Origin: CAZQGO01 sp964593065
GTDB lineage: Bacteria; Oederibacteriota; JAAXVQ01
DNA length: 64,000 bases
Direction of reading: 5' to 3'
Assembly (NCBI GenBank): GCA_964593065.1
Contig: CAZQGO010000012.1
Location: forward strand, 24,385-88,384
Part shown: positions 44,584 through 53,540 of the stretch, piece by piece
How the letters are laid out: every line of letters begins with the position of its first letter
Numbering within the stretch: the stretch's first letter is position 1
Made by a program: the position numbers and the translations under genes
The notes under the pieces: model-generated
The model's database searches: none
Told to the model about the DNA's origin: nothing
What the model saw: the letters and a program-made list of their open reading frames with translations, nothing else

Positions 44584-45309
44584 ATGCCCTCGCCAGCTGC
44601 CAGGAAACGATTTCCGTGGTATTTCGCAACCATCACCGCCTTCCTGCTGACTCCCGTCATGCTTCTTCTGGCCTGGATCGGAAAGCACGCGGATAAAGCC
44701 GCCTTCGGCAAAGCCCTGGGCGTGATCGTGGTGCTCGGGTATGCCTGGAGCATGGTGGTTTCCGCCAGCGGTTGGTGGACCTTTCGGCCCGACACGCTTC
44801 TGGGTTGGAACCTGCTTCCGCACCTGCCCGTGGAGGAAGCGCTGTTTTATCCCCTGGGCGGGGCGCTGTGCCTGTTGTTCTACGTGGGGTGGACACGGTG
44901 GCGCGTGCCGCCGGCCGAGCCGAAGCCCCTGGCGCTGGGCAGCGGACTGGTGGTCCTGACCACTGCGGCGGCCGCCGCGGTCCTCCTGGGGTTTTTGCTG
45001 CTGCGCCGCCAACCCGCCTACCTCGCCAGCCAAATCGTTCTGTACAACGGGTTATGTTTTCTGTTGTGGCCCAAGACGCGGGACCGCATCCTCTTCGGCC
45101 CCGCGCTGGCCACGGTGGGCTTGATGCTGGCCATCGGATTTTTCTGGGACTGGCTGGCTTTCACCCGCGGCTGGTGGGAATACCATGCCGTGCTGGGCTG
45201 GTACTGGCCCCCGCGGGTTCCGGTCGACGACTGGAATTTTTATTTTTCCGCGCCGCTGGCGGCCATTTCCTGCTACGAAGCCTTTCGGCGCCACGGAGCG
45301 AACACATGA
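44584..45309 (+). CDS. Membrane protein with two lycopene-cyclase-type (CrtYc/CrtYd) domains
   Basis: 241 residues, six to seven membrane helices. Two copies of the lycopene-cyclase-domain pattern: WWTFRPDTLLGWNLL-x-HLPVEEALFYP, with the PxEE motif, and GWWEYHAVLGWYW then VPVDDWNFYF, where the motif is PVDD. Two-domain proteins of this type (archaea, Thermus, fungi) cyclise lycopene; whether this one does is open, since no phytoene genes are in view. It is the first gene of a chain of six overlapping genes; the next begins in its stop (ATGA). Confidence 0.78.
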   Translation: MPSPAARKRFPWYFATITAFLLTPVMLLLAWIGKHADKAAFGKALGVIVVLGYAWSMVVSASGWWTFRPDTLLGWNLLPHLPVEEALFYPLGGALCLLFYVGWTRWRVPPAEPKPLALGSGLVVLTTAAAAAVLLGFLLLRRQPAYLASQIVLYNGLCFLLWPKTRDRILFGPALATVGLMLAIGFFWDWLAFTRGWWEYHAVLGWYWPPRVPVDDWNFYFSAPLAAISCYEAFRRHGANT

Positions 45310-45671
45310 CCCCTCCCTGGTATTTCATCCTGGATTTGGGCTTGTGGGCCCTGACCGCGGCCGTCGTGGCTTCAGCCTGGCCCCGGATGGGAAAAGCCTG
45401 GCGCCGGAGCGCCTGCGCCACCGCCCTCGTCGTCATGGTTTTGCAGAGCTTCAATGAGGTATTAAGCCGCAAAGTTTTTCAGGCCTGGACTTTTTCCTAC
45501 GAACACAACCGGATGATCGGGATTTCCCTCCTGGGAGAACCCGTGGAGGAGCACTTGTTCTGGTGGGCCTTCGCCTGGATGATCCCTTTCGGTTACGCGG
45601 GCCTGATCGCCTGGTTCCGGGCTTGGGATGCGGGGCGGGGACGGGAAGCGAAGGTGACGACGCATGAATGA
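45306..45671 (+). CDS. Single lycopene-cyclase-domain membrane protein
   Basis: 121 residues from ATG 45306, four-base overlap with the previous gene. Three membrane helices; VFQAWTFSYEHNRMIGISLL then GEPVEEHLFWWAFAW is one lycopene-cyclase-domain repeat with a perfect PVEE. Size and motif match one half of heterodimeric CrtYc/CrtYd cyclases. Overlaps the next gene by eight bases. Confidence 0.75.
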   Translation: MTPPWYFILDLGLWALTAAVVASAWPRMGKAWRRSACATALVVMVLQSFNEVLSRKVFQAWTFSYEHNRMIGISLLGEPVEEHLFWWAFAWMIPFGYAGLIAWFRAWDAGRGREAKVTTHE

Positions 45672-46047
45672 CCGCGCGTCCGATCCCCGGCCGGGCGGCA
45701 CCCGGTATCGCGCCGGGGAAAAACGGCTTTACTGGATTTGGTGGGTGATCGGCCCCCTGGTGCAGATCCTGGCGCTGTGGCCCCTGGTACGGGAAAGGAT
45801 ACACGTCCGCGCCCTCCTGGTCACCAGCGCCTGTTTCATCCTGATGATGTTCTGCCTGGAGAACACCGCCATTTACTGGGGCTGGTGGATCTGGAACGAG
45901 CAAAAGCTCCTGGGCCCGAAAGTCGGACTGGTCCCGCTGGAGGAATTTCTCCTGTACTGGGTGGCGGCGCCGTCTGTGATCGTCCTCCAGGCCTTGTGGC
46001 TGGCGTTCTTCCAACGCCGCGGAAAGGGGACCGCCCCCCATGCTTAG
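45664..46047 (+). CDS. Single lycopene-cyclase-domain membrane protein
   Basis: 127 residues. Hydrophilic start (MNDRASDPRPGGTRYRAGEK) then three membrane helices; AIYWGWWIWNEQKLLGPKVG with LVPLEEFLLYWVAAP is another repeat with PLEE. With the preceding gene it could form a split cyclase unit. It overlaps genes on both sides by eight bases. Confidence 0.75.
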   Translation: MNDRASDPRPGGTRYRAGEKRLYWIWWVIGPLVQILALWPLVRERIHVRALLVTSACFILMMFCLENTAIYWGWWIWNEQKLLGPKVGLVPLEEFLLYWVAAPSVIVLQALWLAFFQRRGKGTAPHA

Positions 46048-46579
46048 CGTCCTCCTGGCCTGGCGGGGCGAAATCACCGGGGTCGTAGCCGGGGTCCTGT
46101 CCTGGCTTCTGCTCGCGCGGACGTGGCGGGTGCCCTTCTGGAGGCTGTTCCTGTCCGGCGCGGTGCTCGGCCTCGCCATCGAATTCATGACCGAGGCGCA
46201 GTGGACCTATACGCTGCAGGTTTTTCTGTGGCGCGATGTTTCCCCCTTCGTGATCCTGGGCTGGGGTCTGCTCTTCGCCTGGCTGGTTTTCCTCTCCAAC
46301 GGCCTGTATCGGCGCTGGTTCGGCGCCGAACCGGGCAGCCGCGGGGGACTCGATGCGCGGCTGTGGCTGACGGATCTCGTGGTGGGGGTGCCGCTCTTTC
46401 TCGGCAATGAACTGCTGGGCATGGATGTTCTCCGGGTTTGGCAGTATAATCCCGTTTTGCACTGGACGACCCTCATCCCCGTGATCCACTATCCGCTGGA
46501 AGGTTTGGTGGCGCTGGTGTTCGAATTGCTGGCTCTGCCGGCCGCCGTCCGCTACGGGTTGGGAGGTGTGCGCGCATGA
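46040..46579 (+). CDS. Multi-pass membrane protein, possibly a divergent relative of the cyclase-domain proteins
   Basis: 179 residues, about five helices. It has two loosely similar stretches, EAQWTYTLQVFLWRDVSPFV and LRVWQYNPVLHWTTLIPVIH followed by YPLEGLVALVF; the last has PLEG where the cyclase domains have PxEE. I do not recognise the family, and the resemblance is by eye. It overlaps the cyclase-domain gene before it and the kinase gene after it (ATGA). Confidence 0.6.
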   Translation: MLSVLLAWRGEITGVVAGVLSWLLLARTWRVPFWRLFLSGAVLGLAIEFMTEAQWTYTLQVFLWRDVSPFVILGWGLLFAWLVFLSNGLYRRWFGAEPGSRGGLDARLWLTDLVVGVPLFLGNELLGMDVLRVWQYNPVLHWTTLIPVIHYPLEGLVALVFELLALPAAVRYGLGGVRA

Positions 46580-48282
46580 CCGATCCCGCTGTCCAGGAAT
46601 TCCGCCTGTTCCGGATCCTCATGGTGGTGAATATCCTGGTAGCCGCGATGTTCATCCCCCTGCAGTGGGTCTTCATGCCGCCGGCCCATCAGCCGCATTG
46701 GACCTGGGTGCACATCTGGACGGTGATCTACCCGGCCGTCTTGTGGCGCGTCGTCACTCCCCGCACGCTGAAGGCGGGGGCCGTGCTGTTCATCGCGCTG
46801 CATTTGCTCACGGACAGCCTCTCCCTCCTGTGGCATCCACTGGAATTCAAGGCGCAGGCCTTTGTCTGGGTCTATACCTTCATCATCATTTTCAACGTTA
46901 TCCTGGTCTCCTGGCCGGAGGTCTTGGCCAGCGACCTGGCCATTCTGGCCTGCGGCGCGGGCTTCGCGTTTCTGCCCGCCAGCGGCTTCCATGCCTCCAT
47001 GGCCAAACTGGGCTTGAACCCCGGTTACGCCGAGGTCCTGGTGTTGATGTACTTCGCGCTGCTGCTGATCGTAGGCACGAGCATCATGGCCGTCAAGCGG
47101 CGGACGGAGAGGCGCGTGTACGAGCTCAATGCCAACTTGAACCGCCTGGTGGATCAAAAACTGGCGGAGATCCAGCGCGCGGATGCGGCCGCGCGGCAAT
47201 ACCAGGAACAGCTGGACGTCATTTTGCGGCACGCCCCCTTCGGCGTGGTCATCGTCGACGAGCATGTGAATTTTCTTTACACCAACGGCGTGCATTTTAA
47301 ATTCCGCCTGACCGCCGCCGGCGTCGAGGAATTGCCCGGCAGCCTCCTGCCGTTGGCGGTTTTGCGGCAAGAGGTGCTGGCGGCCAAAGCGCAGGCGCTT
47401 CTGACCACGGACCGCGCGTTTTTGGGTCAGCGCTGGGAATACACGGCGCCCCAGGGGGTCGTGAAAATACTGCGCTACTCGTTCGTGCGGGTGATTTTTC
47501 CCGAAGCCGACGGGGATGTCATCCGGCTGGTGCTGCTGAGCGAGGACATCACCCAGGAGGAGACCATCCGCCAGGAGCTGAACCGGGCGGACCATTTGGC
47601 GTCACTGGGCAAAATGGCCGCCAGCTTGGCGCACGAAGTGAACAACCCCCTGGCGGGCATCAAGCTGTACGTCGAATTGCTGGAACAGGAAATTTCCTCC
47701 CCCGAGAAGCGCCGGGAGATTTTCCGGTTCTTGGAGAGCAACATCACTCGGATCGACCGCATCGTCAAGAGTTTCCTGACCTTTTCCCGGCAGGAAAAGC
47801 CCCGGCGGGAGTGGCTCGACGTCCAGGAAGTCCTGCGCACCACTCTGGAAATGGCGTCTAATTTCCGGCAGTTCCACCGCATCCACATCCATACCCATCT
47901 GGCCGCGACCATGCCCCTGATCTACGCGGACCCGCACCGCCTGGCCCAGGTTTTCGTCAATCTCCTGAACAACGCCAGCGACGCCATGCAGGCTGAAGGA
48001 GGGCGTCTGGACATCAGTACGCGCTTGTGGAACCAGGAAATCTGGATTCAATTCAAGGACACGGGGAAGGGCATCAAGCCCGAAAACCTGCCGCATATTT
48101 TCAAACCCTTTTTCACCACCAAGGAAAAAGACCAGGGCACGGGATTGGGGCTGTCCACCAGTTACAGCATCATCCAGGAACACGGAGGCAGGCTGGAGGT
48201 GGAAAGCGAAGTCAGCCTCGGCAGCACCTTCACCGTCCGCCTGCCGATCATCCAGCGCGAAATGTCCCGCGATGTTTCCTAA
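46576..48282 (+). CDS. Membrane sensor histidine kinase with PAS domain
   Basis: 568 residues. Five to six N-terminal membrane helices (to about 175), a coiled linker, a PAS-like domain (about 210-325: LDVILRHAPFGVVIVDEHVN ... ITQEETIRQEL), HisKA with H353 in ASLAHEVNNPLAGIKLYV, and HATPase boxes FVNLLNNASDAM, FKDTGKGIKP, FKPFFTTKEK and GTGLGLSTSYSII. Its ATG overlaps the upstream membrane protein stop and its 3' end overlaps the receiver gene, so all six genes are coupled. It could sense membrane or carotenoid-like ligands (inference from context). Confidence 0.9.
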   Translation: MTDPAVQEFRLFRILMVVNILVAAMFIPLQWVFMPPAHQPHWTWVHIWTVIYPAVLWRVVTPRTLKAGAVLFIALHLLTDSLSLLWHPLEFKAQAFVWVYTFIIIFNVILVSWPEVLASDLAILACGAGFAFLPASGFHASMAKLGLNPGYAEVLVLMYFALLLIVGTSIMAVKRRTERRVYELNANLNRLVDQKLAEIQRADAAARQYQEQLDVILRHAPFGVVIVDEHVNFLYTNGVHFKFRLTAAGVEELPGSLLPLAVLRQEVLAAKAQALLTTDRAFLGQRWEYTAPQGVVKILRYSFVRVIFPEADGDVIRLVLLSEDITQEETIRQELNRADHLASLGKMAASLAHEVNNPLAGIKLYVELLEQEISSPEKRREIFRFLESNITRIDRIVKSFLTFSRQEKPRREWLDVQEVLRTTLEMASNFRQFHRIHIHTHLAATMPLIYADPHRLAQVFVNLLNNASDAMQAEGGRLDISTRLWNQEIWIQFKDTGKGIKPENLPHIFKPFFTTKEKDQGTGLGLSTSYSIIQEHGGRLEVESEVSLGSTFTVRLPIIQREMSRDVS

Positions 48283-48625
48283 GCGCCGCATCCTGGTGGT
48301 GGAAGACGAACCGACCGTGCGCGAGCCCATCCTGGTGTTCCTGCGGCACAAGGGGTATGCGGCCGAGGGGGCCGAAAACGGCGTGGAAGCGCTGGATTGC
48401 CTGAAAAGGAATCCCTATGACCTGGTGATCCTGGACATCAAGATGCCCTATCTCGACGGACGGGCGCTCAGCCAGATCCTCCGGGATGAATGCCTGACGG
48501 TTCCGGTTTTGGTGATCACCGCCTACGCGGAGGAAGAACCGCTCGCGCAGGAGAAGGGACGATTGTTAAAGAGCTTCAGCTTCGAGGAATTGCATGCACA
48601 GATCAGGAAAATTCTGTCTCCCTAG
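48272..48625 (+). CDS. Stand-alone response regulator receiver
   Basis: 117 residues, receiver only, overlapping the kinase gene by 11 bases. Acidic pair E11/D12, phospho-acceptor D55 in LVILDIKMPYLDG, Thr in VLVITAY; the usual switch 'KP' is KS (GRLLKSFSFEEL). With no output domain it should act through protein contacts, or as a phosphate relay to another regulator. Terminal gene of the operon. Confidence 0.9.
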   Translation: MFPKRRILVVEDEPTVREPILVFLRHKGYAAEGAENGVEALDCLKRNPYDLVILDIKMPYLDGRALSQILRDECLTVPVLVITAYAEEEPLAQEKGRLLKSFSFEELHAQIRKILSP

Positions 48626-48633
48626 GGATTGGC

Positions 48634-48650
48634 TGCGCCCGGCGGGCGCA
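48634..48650. terminator. Small hairpin between convergent genes
   Basis: TGCGCCC, loop GGC, GGGCGCA, between the receiver stop and the PAP2 gene stop; no T-run. Confidence 0.35.
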
Positions 48651-48674
48651 CGTTGCGGGGATGGGCGCCGGGCA

Positions 48675-50510
48675 TCAGCGGGCGGCCTCGGGGGTGGGCG
48701 TGGGGGGCACCCGGTTTAAAAGCCGGTCCAGGGGGATGATGAGCTCCTGGTCCGCCCATTCGGGCACGGCCTCTTCACCGGAGGCGGCCGGGGTTATTTC
48801 CACGCCGGGTTGAAATTCTTCGCTCCCGGAGACCGGCGCCTGCTTTTCCCAGGCCCAGGATGCCGGGGTGGGGCTGGCCGTGGGCGTGGCGCCCGGGCCC
48901 GCGGGCATGCCGGCCAAGGCTTCCAGCTGCATGCCCAGGAGGCCGCCCGCATTCACGAGGTAAAAGAAGAAATGCGGCGTCACCATGCCCTCCGGTCCCC
49001 AAACCTTACGATCCTCCTGATGCCATTCCCCCTTGGCTTCCAGGCCCGAACGCCCGTCGCCCTCGTCCCATTCCAAATTCAAGCCGCAGGCCGGGCTGAT
49101 TTTCCCGTCCAAGGCCAGGTCCCCCCACCTGGACCAGGCCCGCAGGTGCAGGGGCCGCAGGGGCCGCCCCGCCTGCTTGGCCGTGACGAGGACAGTGCCC
49201 TTGTCCGTCCCCACTTCCCACGGCATCTGATCCCCGGGATCCAGAATTTCCTGCACCGTTAAATGAATGTCCCCCCGGCGCGTGACCAACCGGACCGGGC
49301 CCGAAACCCGGGAGCCGGGCGGGAGATTGAAGAGAATGCCGCCGCGCCGGCTGGAGGCCTGGATGCCGGCATAGCGCCCTGGGATGGCCTGTTCCCCGAT
49401 CCGCAAATCCGTGTCCAAATCGGATGCATCCAGAATGAGAGCCAGGTCCGGGCGCAGCCCGTACCGGATTTCGCCCCGACGTTCGGTCACCAGGCCCCGC
49501 AGCGTCAGTTCGGACCAGGCGACCAAGGTGGTGCCCCGCAACTGGGTGTGCAGGGATCCTGCGAGTTTCACCCGGGGAAAACCAAAACCGCGCACCCGCG
49601 CGCTGACGGCCAGGGGGGCCGCCTGGCTGCGCTGAAGGATGCGGATATCCTCCCGGCCGCCGGCCAGGCGCAGGTGCACGGCGGTGAGGCCGGGGAACGA
49701 AGGAACCTGGGTTTTCCACTCGTGATAATAAGGTGTCGCCAGTAAAAAGAACAGGGCCAGCAGGCCGAGCAGCACGGCCGCGCCGGCGCCGCCCAGCCAA
49801 TTTTTCCACGGGGCGGAGGCCCGGGCGGGATTCGTGCCCGGACCCGGCCGGGGCCAGTCCGGCGGCAGCACGCGCTGCCAGAACGCGGCGGATAGCACCG
49901 TCAGCCCCCCCGACCAGAGCACGTCGGAGGCAAAATGGGCGCCCTGGGCCATGCGGCCGATGCCCATGAGCGTGCCGTACGCCAAGCCTCCGCCCAGCCA
50001 GACCCAGCGGCGCCGGCGGCCGGGATCCAGGAAAAACAAGGCGCAGAACAGGTAACCGACCGAGGGATGGCCGCTGGGAAAGGACTTGCCCCTCCCGGGA
50101 ATGCCGGGTTGAACGAAGCGATGGAATTTTTCGGTGCCACCGAAGACCGTGAGATCGCGCGGCCGCGGCCGGCCCCAGTATCCCTTGCCCACGACGTTCA
50201 CCAGCAGGCCCGGGCCGAGCAGCAGCGTCAGAAGAATCACGGCGGCGGGGCGCCGCCAGCGCGCCCAGCGCGGCCGCTGCCAACCGGCAATCAGCAGCAG
50301 CAGGCTGGCGGCCGACAAGGCCAGGCCCGGCAGGGTTCCGTACCGGTACAGAATCCGCCACAGGGGCAGGTCCGCGGCCCACCAGCCCCGGGAGTAGAAC
50401 CTACCGGCCAGGCTCAAGTCCAGATTGGTGAAGCAGAAGGGAAGGGAGAGCAGCAGCAGGAGGGCCGCGCCCCACGCCAGCTCCGGGGGCAGGAGGTTTT
50501 TCAGACGCAT
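48675..50510 (-). CDS. PAP2 phosphatase fused to a large exported beta domain
   Basis: 611 residues. The first ~230 are a six-helix PAP2 acid phosphatase: KGYWGRPRPRD (K-x6-RP), SFPSGHPSVGY (PSGH) and GRMAQGAHFASDVLW (R-x5-H-x3-D) are all complete, so it is probably active on lipid phosphates such as undecaprenyl-PP or lipid A. A seventh helix (GAGAAVLLGLLALFFLLATPYY, about 250) leads to a ~270-residue beta-rich region reminiscent of DUF4097-type repeats, then a Pro/Thr-rich tail (GATPTASPTPAS...VPPTPTPEAAR). I know no named family with this fusion. Confidence 0.82.
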   Translation of the reverse strand: MRLKNLLPPELAWGAALLLLLSLPFCFTNLDLSLAGRFYSRGWWAADLPLWRILYRYGTLPGLALSAASLLLLIAGWQRPRWARWRRPAAVILLTLLLGPGLLVNVVGKGYWGRPRPRDLTVFGGTEKFHRFVQPGIPGRGKSFPSGHPSVGYLFCALFFLDPGRRRRWVWLGGGLAYGTLMGIGRMAQGAHFASDVLWSGGLTVLSAAFWQRVLPPDWPRPGPGTNPARASAPWKNWLGGAGAAVLLGLLALFFLLATPYYHEWKTQVPSFPGLTAVHLRLAGGREDIRILQRSQAAPLAVSARVRGFGFPRVKLAGSLHTQLRGTTLVAWSELTLRGLVTERRGEIRYGLRPDLALILDASDLDTDLRIGEQAIPGRYAGIQASSRRGGILFNLPPGSRVSGPVRLVTRRGDIHLTVQEILDPGDQMPWEVGTDKGTVLVTAKQAGRPLRPLHLRAWSRWGDLALDGKISPACGLNLEWDEGDGRSGLEAKGEWHQEDRKVWGPEGMVTPHFFFYLVNAGGLLGMQLEALAGMPAGPGATPTASPTPASWAWEKQAPVSGSEEFQPGVEITPAASGEEAVPEWADQELIIPLDRLLNRVPPTPTPEAAR

Positions 50511-50591
50511 GGGGTACCGGCATTCACACCCGCGGGGCGCAGCCGCACCGCGGCCCGGGCCGGGAGAAGGCCCGGGCCGCGGCCGGCGGCT

Positions 50592-51734
50592 TCAATCCGC
50601 GAATTGGGCATAGAGCCTCCCGAAATCCATCCCCGCGGCACGCCGGGAACTCCAGGTGTTCTGAATGTCGTCGCGGGATTGCCGCAATTCCTCGTCCGGG
50701 CTGCCGTTGCGGATGGCTTCGTAGGCTTCCAGATAGGCCGCGAATTTGTCGGCGGCTTCGACCAGCTCGCCGTCCCGGATCCGCTTCCCGTCCCGCTCCA
50801 CGTTCTCGAATTCCTGCTCCGTGAACATGCGCATCTCCTGCGCCCAGGAAGGCGGGTCGTCCGGCAGCAGACGATAGACCTTGCGCATTTCCTCGTGCTC
50901 GTAATCCTTGATGAGCTCCTTGAGGCCCTCCACGGATTTTTTCACCGGGGAAATGATGTCGCGCGTCAAGGCTTCGGGCAGGTCGTGGAACAGGCCCGTG
51001 AAATAATTGTACCGGCAGCGGTCGTCCGAACTTCCGGTGCTTAAGCTGAACAAATAGGCGAAGATGGCCACGAACAGCATGTGCCCCAGGACCGAAGTGC
51101 GGGGCACGCGGTGCACCCGCGACCAGCGGATTTGAAACCTCAGTTGCCCGCACAGGCTGACGAAATTCTGGTAGCGGATGTTTTCGCCGAGGATCCGCAT
51201 CCCGTACAGATCCTGGAAGCGCGCCTGTTTTTCCTGCAGGTTCAGGCGAATGGCGTCGATCTCGTAATCCCGGGGGTTTTCCCGGAGGATGATCTCGAAT
51301 TCCCACTGGGTGGCGGCGAAGTGCGCGGCGTTCAGGATGCGGCGGTTGATGTCCGTCCGGGGATCGGAGAAATATTCGCGGAAGCGGCGGCAGAATTCGG
51401 GGCCGAGGGGCGTGATTTTATCCTGCAGGGTGCGGTAGACCCAGGTGTTGAGCGCCTCGTATTTCTGGGTGTCGCTCCGGATTTTTTCCACGATCTGTGG
51501 TTTCAAATCCGTGACCACGATGCGTTGCAGGAATTCGAACAAGCCGCCCTCGATGATGCGCAGCCAGTTGAACCCCGGGTCCTGCTCGTGAAATTTCCCC
51601 AGGAAGTAGGCGATGATCATCTTGTGGGCTTGCTTGTCCAGCTCGACCAGCTCCACCGGCCGCAGCTTGTCGTTCCAGCGCTGCATGTAAGCGGAGGTGA
51701 AAAGTTCCTGGCAAAAGGCTTGGGTGATTTCCAT
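50592..51734 (-). CDS. HD-domain phosphohydrolase
   Basis: 380 residues from ATG 51734; upstream codons in the same frame add an unlikely leader. The HD metal motif is H in TSVLGHMLFVAIFAYLFS, HD in YFTGLFHDLPEALTRDII and a distal Asp in AADKFAAYLEAY, as in YfbR-like 5'-nucleotidase/HD_3 proteins. The N-terminal 180 residues are helical and not assigned. Substrate unknown; nucleotides are usual for relatives. Confidence 0.82.
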   Translation of the reverse strand: MEITQAFCQELFTSAYMQRWNDKLRPVELVELDKQAHKMIIAYFLGKFHEQDPGFNWLRIIEGGLFEFLQRIVVTDLKPQIVEKIRSDTQKYEALNTWVYRTLQDKITPLGPEFCRRFREYFSDPRTDINRRILNAAHFAATQWEFEIILRENPRDYEIDAIRLNLQEKQARFQDLYGMRILGENIRYQNFVSLCGQLRFQIRWSRVHRVPRTSVLGHMLFVAIFAYLFSLSTGSSDDRCRYNYFTGLFHDLPEALTRDIISPVKKSVEGLKELIKDYEHEEMRKVYRLLPDDPPSWAQEMRMFTEQEFENVERDGKRIRDGELVEAADKFAAYLEAYEAIRNGSPDEELRQSRDDIQNTWSSRRAAGMDFGRLYAQFAD

Positions 51735-51862
51735 GGGACCGGCCTTCAAGCAGCAAGAATCAACCAGCGGGCGTGGGGCGCCGACTTTGTTATACACCAG
51801 GCGCACCCCGGACTCAAATTAAATCTCCGGCCTCGGAACGCCCCGAAACACCCGGATTTAGC

Positions 51863-51891
51863 TTGCCAAGGCTGCCGCGGTCTTATATATA
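51863..51891 (+). promoter_or_regulatory. Promoter of bcp-trpD
   Basis: TTGCCA (51863-51868), 17-base spacer, TATATA (51886-51891), then about 45 bases of leader to bcp. Confidence 0.55.
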
Positions 51892-51940
51892 TTACCTCAC
51901 GGGGCGCACCTTCCAGGCTGCCGTCCCGGGAGGCCTGTTC

Positions 51941-52432
51941 ATGTCCGATTTACGCCCAGGCGACGCGGCGCCGGATTTCACCCTGCCGGACGCCGAGGGC
52001 CGAAAGGTGAGCTTGCGGGAGTTCCGCGGCCGCACCGTCGTCCTGTACTTTTACCCCAAGGACGATACGCCCGGCTGCACCCAGGAGGCCTGCGATTTCC
52101 GCGACCACAGCCGCGAATTCAGCCGGCTGCAGGCGGTCATCCTGGGAATTTCCGCCGATTCGGCCGACAGCCACCGGAACTTCATCCGCAAATACGACCT
52201 GGGGCGCTACGGCGTCCCTTTCTTCCTCCTGTCCGACGAGGAACACCGCGTCCTCGCCGCGTACGGCGTCTGGCGCAAAAAAAACTCTCCCGCGGGCTCC
52301 CGCCTGGGCACCGTGCGGACCACAATGGTGATCGGCGGCGACGGCCGCATCCGCAAGATATACCCGCAGGTCAAAGTCGCAGGCCACGTCGCGGCCGTGT
52401 TGCGGGACCTGCAATCGGAGGTCGCGGCATGA
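51941..52432 (+). CDS. bcp: Thiol peroxidase of the Bcp/PrxQ type
   Basis: 163 residues; GGGAGG precedes ATG 51941. APDFTLPDAEGRKVSLREF and VLYFYPKDDTPGCTQEACDF carry the peroxidatic Cys (TPGC) and the resolving Cys five residues later, the PrxQ-alpha arrangement. It reduces hydrogen and organic peroxides with thioredoxin. Its stop overlaps the trpD ATG (ATGA). Confidence 0.94.
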   Translation: MSDLRPGDAAPDFTLPDAEGRKVSLREFRGRTVVLYFYPKDDTPGCTQEACDFRDHSREFSRLQAVILGISADSADSHRNFIRKYDLGRYGVPFFLLSDEEHRVLAAYGVWRKKNSPAGSRLGTVRTTMVIGGDGRIRKIYPQVKVAGHVAAVLRDLQSEVAA

Positions 52433-53514
52433 TCCGCCCGTTGCTCGCCAAACTGGTCGGCAACCAATCGCTGACCGAAGCCGAAGCCCGGCAGGCCATG
52501 AACTACATCATGAACGGGGAAGCCACGCCGGCCCAGATCGCGGCCTTTATCACCGCGTTGCGCATGAAGGGCGAAACCGTGGAGGAGATCACCGGCTGTG
52601 CTCGCGCCATGCGCGCCTTGGCCATTTCCATCGAAGTCTCGGGCCCCCGCGTCGCGGTGGAAAGCGACGGGGCGAACCAGGCCGAGGAGATCGTGGTGGA
52701 CACCTGCGGCACCGGCGGGGATTCCGCCAACACCTTCAACATCTCCACGGCCGTGGCCTTCGTCGCCGCCGCCGCCGGGCTGATCGTGGCCAAGCACGGC
52801 AACCGCGCCGTGTCCTCCCGCTGCGGCAGCGCGGACGTGCTGGAAAAACTCGGAGTCAGCCTGAGCCTGACCCCCGAGCAGGTGAAACGCTGCGTGAACG
52901 AAATCGGGATCGGGTTCCTGTTCGCTCCGGTCTACCACATGGCCATGAAGCACGCCATCGGCCCCCGCCGGGAAATCGGTTTCCGCACCCTCTTCAATCT
53001 CCTCGGCCCCCTGGCCAACCCGGCCCGGGCCAACGCCCAGGTCCTGGGCGTCTACGAACCGGGTTTGACGGAAAAGATGGCGGAGGTGCTGCTTCGGCTG
53101 GGAACCCGCCGGGCCATGGTGGTGCATGGTCACGGCACCTTGGACGAGTTTTCCCTGACCGGGCCGACCTCGGTCAGCGAGGTTAAGGACGGGCGCGTCC
53201 GGTCCTTCAGCGTCACCCCGCAGGATTTCGGCCTGCCCTTGGCTGACCCCGGGGACCTGGAAGGTGGGGACGTCGAACACAATGCGCGCATTCTGCAGTC
53301 GGTGTTCGCGGGGGAGACGGGTCCGAAGTTGAACGCCGTACTCATGAACGCCTCGGCGGTCCTGGTGGTCGCCGGCAAGGCACCGGATTTCAAAGCCGGC
53401 GTGGACCAGGCCCGGGAAATCATCGCCTCGGGCCGGGCCCGGGAAAAACTGGAGCAATTCATCGCCGTGACCCGGCGCTTGGCCTCAGAACCGATCGCCG
53501 ATTTCCAGCCCTGA
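52429..53514 (+). CDS. trpD: Anthranilate phosphoribosyltransferase
   Basis: 361 residues, four-base overlap with bcp. Joins PRPP to anthranilate in tryptophan synthesis. DTCGTGGDSANTFNIST is the PRPP loop (GTGGD); AKHGNRAVSSRCGSADVLE and NLLGPLANPARANAQVLGV bind substrate. No other trp genes are present, so the pathway is dispersed; the bcp link may be only transcriptional. A small 8-bp hairpin spans its stop (53506-53525). Confidence 0.96.
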   Translation: MIRPLLAKLVGNQSLTEAEARQAMNYIMNGEATPAQIAAFITALRMKGETVEEITGCARAMRALAISIEVSGPRVAVESDGANQAEEIVVDTCGTGGDSANTFNISTAVAFVAAAAGLIVAKHGNRAVSSRCGSADVLEKLGVSLSLTPEQVKRCVNEIGIGFLFAPVYHMAMKHAIGPRREIGFRTLFNLLGPLANPARANAQVLGVYEPGLTEKMAEVLLRLGTRRAMVVHGHGTLDEFSLTGPTSVSEVKDGRVRSFSVTPQDFGLPLADPGDLEGGDVEHNARILQSVFAGETGPKLNAVLMNASAVLVVAGKAPDFKAGVDQAREIIASGRAREKLEQFIAVTRRLASEPIADFQP

Positions 53515-53540
53515 CACCAGGGCTGCAAGGGGGGATTCTC

